A DNA stretch of 64,000 nt from positions 62,001 through 126,000 of the forward strand of contig JACQZO010000002.1 in NCBI GenBank assembly GCA_016207805.1, read 5' to 3'. Positions 46,949-54,976 of this stretch are shown in pieces. Each line of letters opens with the position of its first letter. Position 1 is the stretch's first letter. Source of the stretch: Candidatus Abawacabacteria bacterium. GTDB taxonomy: Bacteria > Patescibacteriota > Gracilibacteria > RBG-16-42-10. The notes beneath the pieces are model-generated. The model was given only the letters and a program-made list of their open reading frames with translations, was not told the origin of the DNA and did no database searches. The position numbers and the translations under genes were made by a program.

Positions 46949-48241
46949 ATGCGAAAATATCACATTACAACTTTTGGCTGTCAGATGAATGTTTCCGACT
47001 CAGAACGGATCTCAGCAGTGTTAGAAAGCCTAAATTTTGCTCAAGCTGCAAAAGAGAGTGAGGCTGATGTCGTTATTTATAATACTTGCTCAGTACGTCA
47101 GAAATCTGAGGATCGAATTTTGGGTAGTAGAGAAAAATGGCAAGCAATGAAGAAACAAAATCCCAACATGGTTATTGGTGTTACCGGGTGTATGGTTTCT
47201 CATAAAGGCTACAACTTTAAACAAAAGCTTCCTGAGGTTGATATCACCTTTTCTATTGAGGAATTGCCCACATTACCAGGAAAGTTAGCTGAGTTGATGG
47301 GGGTTGATCTGAATGTCAGTGAATATAATGATTATCTAAATATAATCCCAAAAGTAAAAAATAATTTTCAAGTATATGTACCGATCATGACTGGTTGCAA
47401 TAATTTTTGTAGCTTTTGTATCGTGCCATTTACCCGAGGGAGAGAACGTAGTCGCCCAGTAAAAGATATCATTGCTGAAATTACTTCGTTTGCTGCTAAA
47501 GGTGCCAAGGAGGTGACGCTCTTGGGTCAAAACGTAAACAGTTTCCGAGGTGCGAAAGAGGATGGTAAATCGGCAAGTTTTGCCTATTTACTGCATCAAG
47601 TTGCCAAAATTCCAGGCATTGAGCGCATATTCTACACGTCTCCTCATCCCAAAGATATGAAAGATGATGTTATTCAGGCTCATGCTACGATTGCCAATCT
47701 CTGTCCCACGATCCACTTACCTGTACAGTCAGGTTCATCTACGGTACTGCGTCGTATGAATCGTTTTTATACTAAAGAAAGTTTCTTGGAGCTGGTGAAA
47801 AAGTTTCATGAGGCAGTGCCTGGCATTACTATCAGTACTGACATTATCGTAGGTTTCTGCGGTGAGACTAAAGAGGAGTTTCAAGATACTCTGGATATCT
47901 ATCGTAAGGCCCAATTTGATTTAGTATACATAGGTATGTATTCACCTCGACCGCACTCATTGGCCTACAAGATGAATGATGATATATCAAAAGAGGAAAA
48001 GAAAAGAAGATTTCGTGAATTACATGCCTTGCAAGAAGAAATTGCCGAAGAAAAAAATAAGGTGTATTTAGGTACAAGTGTAAGCGTCTTGGTTGATAGG
48101 GTAAAAAATGATACAGCATCAGGACGCTCACAACATTTTAAATATGTTGAGCTGCCGGCTGAAGGTGTGCAGATCGGAGATATTGTAACGGTAAAGATTA
48201 ATGAAGCTTTGACATGGGTACTTCGTGGCGAGAAAGTATAG
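46949..48241 (+). CDS. miaB: tRNA-2-methylthio-N6-dimethylallyladenosine synthase
   Basis: MiaB is a radical-SAM enzyme that adds a methylthio group to N6-isopentenyl-A37 in tRNA. From the ATG at 46949 (430 residues) the N-terminal cysteine set is present (C11 in FGCQMN, then NTCSVR and GCM), the radical-SAM cluster is C150, C154 and C157 in CNNFCSFC, and a TRAM RNA-binding domain ends the protein. The open frame starts further upstream with a hydrophobic stretch not found in MiaB. It is followed by miaA with almost no gap, so both steps of the pathway are made together. Confidence 0.94.
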   Translation: MRKYHITTFGCQMNVSDSERISAVLESLNFAQAAKESEADVVIYNTCSVRQKSEDRILGSREKWQAMKKQNPNMVIGVTGCMVSHKGYNFKQKLPEVDITFSIEELPTLPGKLAELMGVDLNVSEYNDYLNIIPKVKNNFQVYVPIMTGCNNFCSFCIVPFTRGRERSRPVKDIIAEITSFAAKGAKEVTLLGQNVNSFRGAKEDGKSASFAYLLHQVAKIPGIERIFYTSPHPKDMKDDVIQAHATIANLCPTIHLPVQSGSSTVLRRMNRFYTKESFLELVKKFHEAVPGITISTDIIVGFCGETKEEFQDTLDIYRKAQFDLVYIGMYSPRPHSLAYKMNDDISKEEKKRRFRELHALQEEIAEEKNKVYLGTSVSVLVDRVKNDTASGRSQHFKYVELPAEGVQIGDIVTVKINEALTWVLRGEKV

Positions 48242-49131
48242 TGGAGCAGGCGAGTCAATATATAGAGACTCAATTGAAGAAAGAGCCACAATCTCTATTA
48301 GTACTTTTGGGACCTACTGCTTCAGGGAAAACAAGTCTGGCTTGCGAATTGGCAAAAAAGTTTCCTTTAGAAATTGTCTCAGCGGATTCTCGGCTAGTAT
48401 ATAGAGGCATGGATATTGGTACTGCCAAACCTCAAGCTGCTGAACTTCAGCAAGTGCCCCATCATCTCATTGATATTGTGTCTCCAGAGGATAATTTTAC
48501 TTTGGCAGATTATTTACCCAAAGCCAATGAAGCAATAGAAAAAGTATTTGCTAACACCCATGTGCCCCTGCTTGTCGGTGGCACCATGCTTTATATTGAT
48601 GGCTTGGTATATAATTATCAGTTACCCGGTAGTGAAGGGAAAAAAGTTGCTAATTACCGTAATTGGCCATTGGTCCAATTACAAGATCGACTAATGACGC
48701 TGAATCCTCAGGCACAACATATTATTGATTGGCAAAACAGCGTGCGTCTTATGAGGGTATTAGAATATTATGATCAAACTGGAGCTTGGTTATGGCAACA
48801 AAAAAAAAGAGGAACTAGCAAATATCCTTATTTACTTTTAGGCTTGGCAATTGACAAAAAGTTACTACGTGCACGAATTGCTGCCAGGGTGGAAAAACAG
48901 TTGGCTGATGGCCTAATAAAGGAAGTTCAGCGACTTCAGAAGACTTGTCCAATCATTCCCAATGCTTTAACGGGCATTGGCTATAGACAAGTGATTCGCT
49001 ATTTAAATGGCGAATATTCTTTGCAGGCAATGAAAGACCAGGTCATTCGCGATACCTGTGCTTATGCCAAAAGGCAAATGACCTGGTGGAAACGAAACAA
49101 AGAAATTATTTGGCTTTCTGTAACTGACTGA
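48214..49131 (+). CDS. miaA: tRNA dimethylallyltransferase
   Basis: MiaA transfers a dimethylallyl group to A37 of tRNAs that read codons starting with U; MiaB then acts on the product. The 305-residue protein has the P-loop LLGPTASGKTSLA, the SADSRLVYRGMDIGTAKP motif, the PHHLIDIVSPEDNF segment and GGTMLYIDGL. The ATG at 48214 overlaps miaB by 28 bases; a GTG at 48241 would instead share one base with the miaB stop (TAGTG), a typical coupled start. Its 3' end overlaps the convergent thioredoxin gene by 26 bases. Confidence 0.94.
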   Translation: MGTSWRESIVEQASQYIETQLKKEPQSLLVLLGPTASGKTSLACELAKKFPLEIVSADSRLVYRGMDIGTAKPQAAELQQVPHHLIDIVSPEDNFTLADYLPKANEAIEKVFANTHVPLLVGGTMLYIDGLVYNYQLPGSEGKKVANYRNWPLVQLQDRLMTLNPQAQHIIDWQNSVRLMRVLEYYDQTGAWLWQQKKRGTSKYPYLLLGLAIDKKLLRARIAARVEKQLADGLIKEVQRLQKTCPIIPNALTGIGYRQVIRYLNGEYSLQAMKDQVIRDTCAYAKRQMTWWKRNKEIIWLSVTD

Positions 49132-49432
49132 TTTTTGCTTCCAATTCAGCAGGTTGTCGTAAACCAATAAAGCGTTCTACTTCTTTGCCATTTTGTATGA
49201 ACAAAAGTGTAGGAATGCTGGAAATGCCAAATTTACCAGCAGTGATACCTGCTTCATCGACATCAAGCTTTGCCACCTTTATTTGCTCCTGGTATTTTTC
49301 CGCCAGAGCTTCAACAATCGGAGTTTGCATTTTGCAGGGACCGCACCAGGCAGCATAGAAATCGATTAAAACAATACCTTGATATTGTTCAACTTCTTGG
49401 CCAAAATTTTGATCAGTAATATGAACTACCAT
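49106..49432 (-). CDS. trxA: thioredoxin
   Basis: Thioredoxin reduces disulfides in cytoplasmic proteins. The 108-residue protein has the active site WCGPCK (C30 and C33), the cis-proline segment SSIPTLLFI, and a GLRQPAEL end. There is no signal peptide. It converges with miaA and overlaps its 3' end, and is divergent from the lipoprotein gene, so it is a single-gene unit. No thioredoxin reductase is in the window. Confidence 0.95.
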   Translation of the reverse strand: MVVHITDQNFGQEVEQYQGIVLIDFYAAWCGPCKMQTPIVEALAEKYQEQIKVAKLDVDEAGITAGKFGISSIPTLLFIQNGKEVERFIGLRQPAELEAKISQLQKAK

Positions 49433-49504
49433 AGTTGCAGAAATTAATTGCTCACATACTATACATGTTCTCTCTAGCCGAAGTATAGGGAGTAGAAAAT
49501 AATA

Positions 49505-49513
49505 TGCTACAAT
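49505..49513 (+). promoter_or_regulatory. extended -10 promoter for the lipoprotein gene
   Basis: TGCTACAAT matches TGnTATAAT with one change. Transcription would start near 49520, about 22 bases before the ATG at 49542. Confidence 0.55.
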
Positions 49514-49541
49514 ACTTTTGTATTAACCAATTTGCTTGTTT

Positions 49542-50216
49542 ATGCACACTTCTTTTTCTAAGGCAAAGCTGCTGTTACCGATATTCGGAGTTCTAGTATT
49601 AGCTGCTTGTAGTTTGTCACCAGCAGTACCCACACCACCATCTCCGCCAGTTGCACTACCTAATATTCTGAATAATCCACTAGCCGGTTTGCCGACAAAC
49701 TTACCGAATAGTGATCTGAATTCAGCACTCCAGGGACTAAATGCTCTTGGCCAACTCGGCCAGGCTGTAGGTCCTGATGGTACAATTACCAACCCTAGTG
49801 CTGTGAGTGGTATCGTTAATTCCTTTGAAGAATTTGCCCGAGCCCAAGCAGCTCGTGATTTTCAAGAATTAGAAAGCGTCGATTTCCCTGAGGGGGTGCC
49901 AGATAGTGTAAAAAGTTTCAATTATACTAATGGAAAACTTTCTGGTGCTTCATTCCAATCTATGGACCCAATTGATTTGCGTTTGACGTATCTGACTATG
50001 GACACACTGAAAACAGTAGGCGATTTCTATCGTAGTTTAGCCAAAACATCTGCAGCTGGGGAATGGAAGGTAAAAGGTCAGGCAAACGGTTCTGATAAAA
50101 GTCATATTGAATTACAAAAACTACAAGGCACTAATGATGATCGTGTCTTCATTGAATTCGAAAAGCAAAGTGGTCTGACAGAAATCAATATTCGTTACTA
50201 CAATTACAGTCGCTAA
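49542..50216 (+). CDS. lipoprotein of unknown function
   Basis: The 224-residue protein has a lipoprotein signal peptide ending in LVLAAC (C23, with Ser at +2), so it is exported and lipid-anchored. A Pro-rich linker follows, then an Asn/Gly/Leu-rich segment, and a C-terminal domain of about 120 residues with strands and a helix of the kind seen in small surface domains. I do not recognise the domain. The start is the ATG at 49542; a TTG six bases upstream is also open. It ends at a strong bidirectional terminator. Confidence 0.82.
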   Translation: MHTSFSKAKLLLPIFGVLVLAACSLSPAVPTPPSPPVALPNILNNPLAGLPTNLPNSDLNSALQGLNALGQLGQAVGPDGTITNPSAVSGIVNSFEEFARAQAARDFQELESVDFPEGVPDSVKSFNYTNGKLSGASFQSMDPIDLRLTYLTMDTLKTVGDFYRSLAKTSAAGEWKVKGQANGSDKSHIELQKLQGTNDDRVFIEFEKQSGLTEINIRYYNYSR

Positions 50217-50231
50217 ATTAAGTAGGTAATG

Positions 50232-50267
50232 AAAAAAGAGCTAATAATTTCTATTAGCTCTTTTTTT
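50232..50267. terminator. bidirectional terminator
   Basis: A perfect inverted repeat (50232-50246 with 50252-50266, loop ATTTC) has an A-run on the left and a T-run on the right. It lies between the convergent lipoprotein and membrane-protein genes, and the stop of the latter is inside the right arm. Confidence 0.9.
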
Positions 50268-50922
50268 GTAAATGAATTTCTTCTTGCCACAGGTGATAAA
50301 AATAAACAGTAGTAATAATACTAGTGAATAAAGTGGCTACTATTGAACTTAGGATTTGCCCATACGATGATGTGGCGATATAAATCTCACTATAAAGAGG
50401 AACAAATAGCTGTATAACCGCATTTGTCACAATAGGTAATATACTTTGGATGAGCAAACAAGGCAGTACTATTAAGCCGATACGCAAGGCCAAATAAACA
50501 TACCGACTCTTGGTCAGCTGAATCGAGCTTCCTATCGGATTAGCTTGCCCTGTAAAGAAAAAGTAAAGAGTGAAAATGACTTTAGGTCCGTGATAGATCA
50601 AAAGAAGCAAGTTTATAATTAGTGAGAACAAAATAATATAAACTCCCAAAGTATTGGATAATGGCACAATGTCACTTTGGTAAGTAAATGCTACTGGAAT
50701 TAAACTAACCCAATGTTGTCCTAGTAGCCATAAGGGGATTACCAAAGACCAATACAAATAAAAAAGAGCAAGATCAAAGGCGAATAGAGAGCCTTCTTGT
50801 ACGTTGAGAATAGTGCCACCAATTAAGATGCCAATGATGCTAAAGAAACTGGTCTTTAGTATCAGCTGATACCAAACTTTTACGATAGTAATCATTGATT
50901 GTAGCTGATGCTGGACATACAT
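50254..50922 (-). CDS. multi-pass membrane protein of unknown function
   Basis: The 222-residue protein has five or six hydrophobic segments (about residues 20-40, 50-70, 92-112, 113-130, 145-170 and 190-212). No catalytic motif is visible and I do not recognise the family. It has its own good promoter (50969-50996) and a terminator at its end, so it is a single-gene unit. Confidence 0.75.
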   Translation of the reverse strand: MYVQHQLQSMITIVKVWYQLILKTSFFSIIGILIGGTILNVQEGSLFAFDLALFYLYWSLVIPLWLLGQHWVSLIPVAFTYQSDIVPLSNTLGVYIILFSLIINLLLLIYHGPKVIFTLYFFFTGQANPIGSSIQLTKSRYVYLALRIGLIVLPCLLIQSILPIVTNAVIQLFVPLYSEIYIATSSYGQILSSIVATLFTSIITTVYFYHLWQEEIHLQKKS

Positions 50923-50968
50923 AATGTAGCTGCGTAAGTAGGACTTAGCAGTAATAATATATGCTCAG

Positions 50969-50996
50969 ATTATAAGCAAATTAAGCTCGGGGTAAA
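50969..50996 (-). promoter_or_regulatory. promoter for the membrane protein gene
   Basis: Minus-strand TTTACC (50996-50991) and a perfect TATAAT (50974-50969) are 16 bases apart. Transcription would start near 50962, some 40 bases before the ATG. The -35 lies inside the 3' end of the gene at 50981-51868. Confidence 0.6.
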
Positions 50997-51868
50997 GCTG
51001 TCTCTTTAGCAATTTCTTCCAGTGCTGTGAGCTGATGTAACAGAGGGATATGAGGGTGCTCTAGTAATCTGGTTGTTAGCTCAACGAATGTGCCATGCAA
51101 TAGTGCCAAATGTTGATGCGAGAAATGGCTTGTCTGATCGGCTAAGCTTGGTTTTAGTAGCTCTGTAAACACTTTTTGTACTTTAGCAAGGAAATCTTTA
51201 TCTGCTTTTTCATTGGTGATAGCATTTTGAACTTGCTTTTCGCCGTATGCTAAATAAGCATTAATTAAACGATAGAGTTTATTAACCGTTTGCATGCGAA
51301 TAAATTCTACTGAATTCAGATCAATCATTACATGACCACGTTTTCTCGGTTGTCTAACTGGTGAGCTTGGTATGCGTGCTTGGACTGGGATTTCTGCATC
51401 ATGAAAGATTGCTCTATTTGTTGTGACCATAAGAGCGGCGCCATATATAGCAGATATATGAGGCAATCTATCGGCTGTTTTCACTGCCAACTCAGGTCTC
51501 AGCACTTCTGTCAATGCTGCTCTAGCTTTTGCTGCTAAAAGTAAATGCTCTACTAATAACTCTAATTCTCCTACCAACTCCACTTTTCTTTGCTGACTAT
51601 CTGCATCTAGTTTAATTGCTAATGATGGTCGTGCTGTGTCAAACATAATTGCCGCTCTTTCCATACTGCGTACATCGATATTTCTCTCAGCTCGTAAGCG
51701 TTTTTCTAAAAGGTCTCGAATACGTATTTGACTTACCTCTTCAGCCAGACGTCTACTTTCTTGCCCACATGCATCAAAAAAAGTGGTTTGTGCTTTTGGA
51801 TTAACGCAAATTTCTCGCAGATGTTCATATTCTACTCCACCAATCTTAACGGGATCGAACCTTGCCAT
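50981..51868 (-). CDS. hypothetical protein, helical
   Basis: I do not recognise this 295-residue protein. It has no signal peptide or membrane segment. Most of it appears helical and rich in Ala, Leu, Glu and Arg, with a basic loop around residues 168-178 (PVRQPRKRGH). Two cysteines (21 and 34) lie near the N-terminus. It starts only 9 bases from the divergent gene at 51878, so the two promoters must overlap the coding regions. Confidence 0.65.
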   Translation of the reverse strand: MARFDPVKIGGVEYEHLREICVNPKAQTTFFDACGQESRRLAEEVSQIRIRDLLEKRLRAERNIDVRSMERAAIMFDTARPSLAIKLDADSQQRKVELVGELELLVEHLLLAAKARAALTEVLRPELAVKTADRLPHISAIYGAALMVTTNRAIFHDAEIPVQARIPSSPVRQPRKRGHVMIDLNSVEFIRMQTVNKLYRLINAYLAYGEKQVQNAITNEKADKDFLAKVQKVFTELLKPSLADQTSHFSHQHLALLHGTFVELTTRLLEHPHIPLLHQLTALEEIAKETALPRA

Positions 51869-51871
51869 AAT
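51863..51871 (+). promoter_or_regulatory. possible promoter for a leaderless transcript
   Basis: TGCCATAAT matches TGnTATAAT with one change and ends 6 bases before the ATG at 51878. Transcription would thus start at or very near the start codon itself. Confidence 0.4.
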
Positions 51872-51877
51872 TAAAAA

Positions 51878-52165
51878 ATGAGGGATAGTAAATTACAATC
51901 ATTACTTGCAAAAAGCAAGGGGGGTGAGTACAATGGGGATGACATTAAAAAATACTATATGTCTAGAGTTGAAAATTTAAAAGAAAGCGAGCCAGGGGAT
52001 CTAGTAGAAATGGCTGGAGTTTTAGCAAGTGAAGAAGAATTGGCAGCTCAATTGAATCCTGCTAGAGTTGGAGTTCGCGCACGTCTTGCAGGCTTACATG
52101 TTGCACCACCAGCGCCTGAAGCTCAAGCAAAGTCAGGAGTATATCGTAGCCGCGACGCTGCTTAG
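51878..52165 (+). CDS. small hypothetical protein
   Basis: I do not recognise this 95-residue protein. It is charged, with a Lys/Glu-rich first half, a short Ala/Glu helix near the middle and an Ala/Pro-rich end. There is no signal peptide. It is divergent from the 295-residue gene with only 9 bases between, and ends shortly before a clear terminator, which supports a real single-gene unit. Confidence 0.6.
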   Translation: MRDSKLQSLLAKSKGGEYNGDDIKKYYMSRVENLKESEPGDLVEMAGVLASEEELAAQLNPARVGVRARLAGLHVAPPAPEAQAKSGVYRSRDAA

Positions 52166-52186
52166 AGTTTGTGTGTATTGCCGATC

Positions 52187-52238
52187 AACACTAAAAAGTA
52201 AGGGGCTCTCAGTAGGTGCTTGCTTTTTAGTGTTTTTA
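52187..52238 (+). terminator. hairpin terminator
   Basis: A 16-base stem with one G-T pair (52187-52202 with 52219-52234) is followed by a T-rich run. It lies after the small gene at 51878 and before purA. Confidence 0.8.
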
Positions 52239-52291
52239 GTATTGCCTAATTGCATAAAGAACTTTACTATACGCTCCTTTGATTACAAAAT

Positions 52292-53794
52292 ATGTCTTTA
52301 GCAAGAGGGAGCGCTGACTGTATTGTTGGTTTAGGTTGGGGAGACGAGGGCAAAGGGCGTGTGGTTCATAAACGTGCTCGAGGGTACGAAATTTGCGGCA
52401 GAGGTAATGGAGGTAGCAATGCTGGACATACCTTAGTGCTCAAAGATGGTAGAAAAATTGTAGTACATGCATTGCCTTCAGGTGTAGTTTATCCTGACAA
52501 AGAGCTTTATATCGGTTCAGGTTGTGTAGTAAATCCGATCAAAGTGCTAGCAGAAATTGCTGATCTAAGAGCTAACGACATTGAAGTAGGGGATAGATTG
52601 CATATTTCTGTATTAGCGACCACAGTGACACCCTTACATGTTTTAGAAGACAAATTAACTGGTGCAGCAATCGGCACTACAGGTAATGGAATTGGACAGG
52701 CCTATACAGGTAAAGTGATGCGCAGTGATGAATTGGGTCTTACGAATTTACGTGTATCTGACGTATTGAGTGATCCTCAAAGAGTAAAAAACTTACTACA
52801 TCAACGTTGGTCTGCGCTTAAAATTGCTATTTTAGAAAAGTACCAGGCCTTATTTATTCTTTATTGTCGTAAACAAGAATCTTTGAAAGAATTATCACCT
52901 GACTTTGCTCTGGAAGCAGTAGAAAAGCAAGTATTAAGCGATATTGATAGTTTTATAGAATCAGTAAAAGTGATGTCTCGCCAAGGCTGGTTGGAAAGAA
53001 ATGCTGGCTGGATGAATTCCCAATTAGCGAAAGGGAAAAGAGTACTTGGAGAGGGAGCTCAAGCCATAGGTATTGATGTTACCTACGGGGTTCATCCTTA
53101 TGTCACCTCAAGTAATGCAGGACCGGGGGCTGTTTTAGTAGGTATGGATGTAGCACCCCAGTTTATGGGTACTGTTACTGGAGTGATCAAGGCAATTGCA
53201 TCTAGAGTGGGAAATGGCCCATTCGTTGGCGAATTCGGTGGAGAAGAATCTGAAAAGTACTGTGCAGCAGATCCGGTACCTGGCAGAGTGGTAGAGCAGG
53301 CTCGCTATCAAATTGCTACTTTGCTTAGATCTAAAAATCCTATGGAGGTTGGTATTGCTTTGCGTATGCTAGGAGATGAATATGGTGCTACTACCGGTAG
53401 ACCAAGACGTTTGGCACCATTAAATGTCCACAAATTGCAGCAAGACGTGGCCATTCATGGTATAGATGACATAGTTATCACCAAGCTTGATCGCTTAGCG
53501 GATTTTAGTGGTGCTGAGTTGTGGCATGGTGATATTCCTGTAATTGCTGGGTATGAACTAGGTGGTGAGGAGATTGATTATGAGCCAACTACTGAATCAG
53601 AGCTTCGCCAGGTAGTGTCTCGGTTAGAGCTCCATCCACGTTTCTTGAAAGATATTTCGGGGATCACTAATAGTGCAGACTTGCCTCTCCAGGCCCAAGC
53701 TTTTGTTCGAGCGATAGCAGAAAAAACTAGAGCGAGCATTAGCGCTGTTGGCGTGGGACCAGGTAGGGATCAATTATTAGATTGGGCTGCTTAA
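52292..53794 (+). CDS. purA: adenylosuccinate synthetase
   Basis: PurA joins IMP and aspartate using GTP, the first step from IMP to AMP. The 500-residue protein is longer than the usual 430. Active-site motifs are kept: GWGDEGKGR with D18, GGSNAGHT with H46, TTGNGIGQAYTGKV, GEGAQA-x-x-IDVTYG-x-x-PYVTSSNA and GATTGRPRR. The usual QWGDEGKGK reads LGWGDEGKGR here, a small change at the switch. An added region of about 40-60 residues lies between residues 160 and 235. No other purine gene is in the window, so the role may be salvage. Confidence 0.93.
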   Translation: MSLARGSADCIVGLGWGDEGKGRVVHKRARGYEICGRGNGGSNAGHTLVLKDGRKIVVHALPSGVVYPDKELYIGSGCVVNPIKVLAEIADLRANDIEVGDRLHISVLATTVTPLHVLEDKLTGAAIGTTGNGIGQAYTGKVMRSDELGLTNLRVSDVLSDPQRVKNLLHQRWSALKIAILEKYQALFILYCRKQESLKELSPDFALEAVEKQVLSDIDSFIESVKVMSRQGWLERNAGWMNSQLAKGKRVLGEGAQAIGIDVTYGVHPYVTSSNAGPGAVLVGMDVAPQFMGTVTGVIKAIASRVGNGPFVGEFGGEESEKYCAADPVPGRVVEQARYQIATLLRSKNPMEVGIALRMLGDEYGATTGRPRRLAPLNVHKLQQDVAIHGIDDIVITKLDRLADFSGAELWHGDIPVIAGYELGGEEIDYEPTTESELRQVVSRLELHPRFLKDISGITNSADLPLQAQAFVRAIAEKTRASISAVGVGPGRDQLLDWAA

Positions 53795-54636
53795 GCTTTT
53801 TTGCGTAGTACTACAATTAGCTTTTTAGTGAGAAATTCCCGCAACTTTGTCATTGTTGCTAAGTTGCGCAGAATCGGTTTCTCAAACTTTTCTATTACAT
53901 AGTGTTCAAGAGAAAAGTTGCTTTCTTTGAAGATCTTATCTGCTTGAGTCAACGTAATATGATTGAGATAACCAACATATTCTTGGCCTTGAGCATTTCT
54001 ACTAATACGAAAATCAATTCTTTCTTGGCCATCAGGCAAGTCCTGAACCAGGTGTTTATAAGCAGCAATTAAAGTTGTCTCGGCAAAAAACACATGTGCC
54101 CAGGGGATATGGATGGCGTCCCACATATGATGCCCCAAGAAATGGTAATAGGGCTCGAAATTAATACATAGCAATCCTGCTGGACGCAAAATTCTCTCAG
54201 CTTCTTTCAGCATATTCTGAGGATTGCTGACATGTTCAAAAACATCATTAGCAATCACAATATCAATGCTATTGTTCTCAATAAAGCTAGGTTTGGTAAT
54301 ATCTCCTTCGATAAACTCTAATCCCTGTTCACCTTTTGTTCGTTCTTTTGCTTGTTCAATAAGCGTTTTTGAAGTGTCTAAACCAATCACATTTGCCGCA
54401 CCATGCAGCTTGAGCCAATGAGACTTTCCTCCAGCACCACAGCCAAAGTCCATCACGCTCTTTTCTATCCAAAACTTTTCTCCTAGTACTTTTTCAAAAC
54501 TTTTAAATACCAAAGGAGCGCTTTCCCGTTCATAATCATAATAAGCCAGCTTCTGCTGAGCACGCATATTAAACGGATGGGGGCGGCCTTTAAAGAAGCG
54601 ATTGAGAAACAATAAAAACTTAACCGAAAAAGACAT
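53791..54636 (-). CDS. SAM-dependent methyltransferase, class I
   Basis: The 281-residue protein has the SAM-binding motif VMDFGCGAGGKS near residue 64, IGLDTS (motif II), the acidic EGDI, and DIVIANDVFEHVSNPQNMLKEAERILRPAGLLCINF, the common motif of the Methyltransf_11 group. The substrate is not evident. The C-terminal third is basic (KKLIVVLRKK). It overlaps purA by 4 bases at its 3' end. Related enzymes often methylate sugars or lipids near glycan clusters, and the glycan cluster starts 340 bases away on the other strand, but the link is inference. Confidence 0.85.
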   Translation of the reverse strand: MSFSVKFLLFLNRFFKGRPHPFNMRAQQKLAYYDYERESAPLVFKSFEKVLGEKFWIEKSVMDFGCGAGGKSHWLKLHGAANVIGLDTSKTLIEQAKERTKGEQGLEFIEGDITKPSFIENNSIDIVIANDVFEHVSNPQNMLKEAERILRPAGLLCINFEPYYHFLGHHMWDAIHIPWAHVFFAETTLIAAYKHLVQDLPDGQERIDFRISRNAQGQEYVGYLNHITLTQADKIFKESNFSLEHYVIEKFEKPILRNLATMTKLREFLTKKLIVVLRKKA

Positions 54637-54722
54637 GCTAGCAACAGCTAAAATCTATCACGACAAAAGTAGCAATCAATTTAGAAAGTTACAATTAGGT
54701 CTAGTATCGTATTTATCTATCA

Positions 54723-54761
54723 GGTCTGGCCCCGCCAGCCGAAGCTGCAAGCGCAGGCTGG
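54723..54761 (-). repeat. GC-rich dyad after tRNA-Arg
   Basis: Downstream of the tRNA, about 40 GC-rich bases in an AT-rich neighbourhood hold nested inverted repeats: CCAGCC with GGCTGG (the first arm including the tRNA's own CCA end), and CTGGC/GCCAG next to it. There is no T-run. It could be a processing or termination structure or an interspersed palindromic repeat. Confidence 0.5.
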
Positions 54762-54835
54762 TGTATCCGAGAGGATTCGAACCTCTGGCCTCAACCTCCG
54801 CAGGGTTGCGCTCTATCCAGCTGAGCTACGGATAC
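54759..54835 (-). tRNA. tRNA-Arg, anticodon GCG
   Basis: A complete cloverleaf is read on the minus strand: acceptor stem GTATCCG/CGGATAC, D arm GCTC/GAGC, anticodon stem CAACC/GGTTG with loop CTGCGGA (anticodon GCG, codon CGC), T arm AGAGG/CCTCT with TTCGAAT loop, discriminator A, and an encoded CCA end (54761-54759). T33 and a purine at 37 are as expected. Most bacteria read CGC with an A34 (inosine) tRNA, so G34 is unusual. A reading frame across this region, 54602-54841, is only the tRNA's shadow. Confidence 0.95.
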
Positions 54836-54976
54836 ATATAAAACATGCCTAGCATACTGGAATTTATCGGAGAGTCAACATATTAAAAAGTGATGAATAA
54901 TTAGAAATCTTTAATCTTTTTTTGCTAGGTAATCATCCTAAATCTCTTTACCCTATAGTCTAGGTAAAGATCTTGT
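54836..54976. other. non-coding gap before the glycan cluster
   Basis: Together with 54637-54758, this makes about 260 bases of non-coding DNA around the tRNA. It holds an 8-base inverted repeat (54945-54952 with 54963-54970, 10-base loop) just before the first gene of the cluster. The loop contains TATAGT, which could act as a -10, but no -35 is found. Confidence 0.5.

Noticed and set aside
6-51121. An identical 18-base stretch at 6-23 and 51104-51121
   Set aside because: It lies inside two unrelated genes on opposite coding strands with no extension of similarity; a chance match is possible in 64 kb.
54602-54841. A 79-codon reading frame over the tRNA region
   Set aside because: It is read through the complement of tRNA-Arg and the start of the methyltransferase; its C-terminal half is the typical false peptide of an antisense tRNA.
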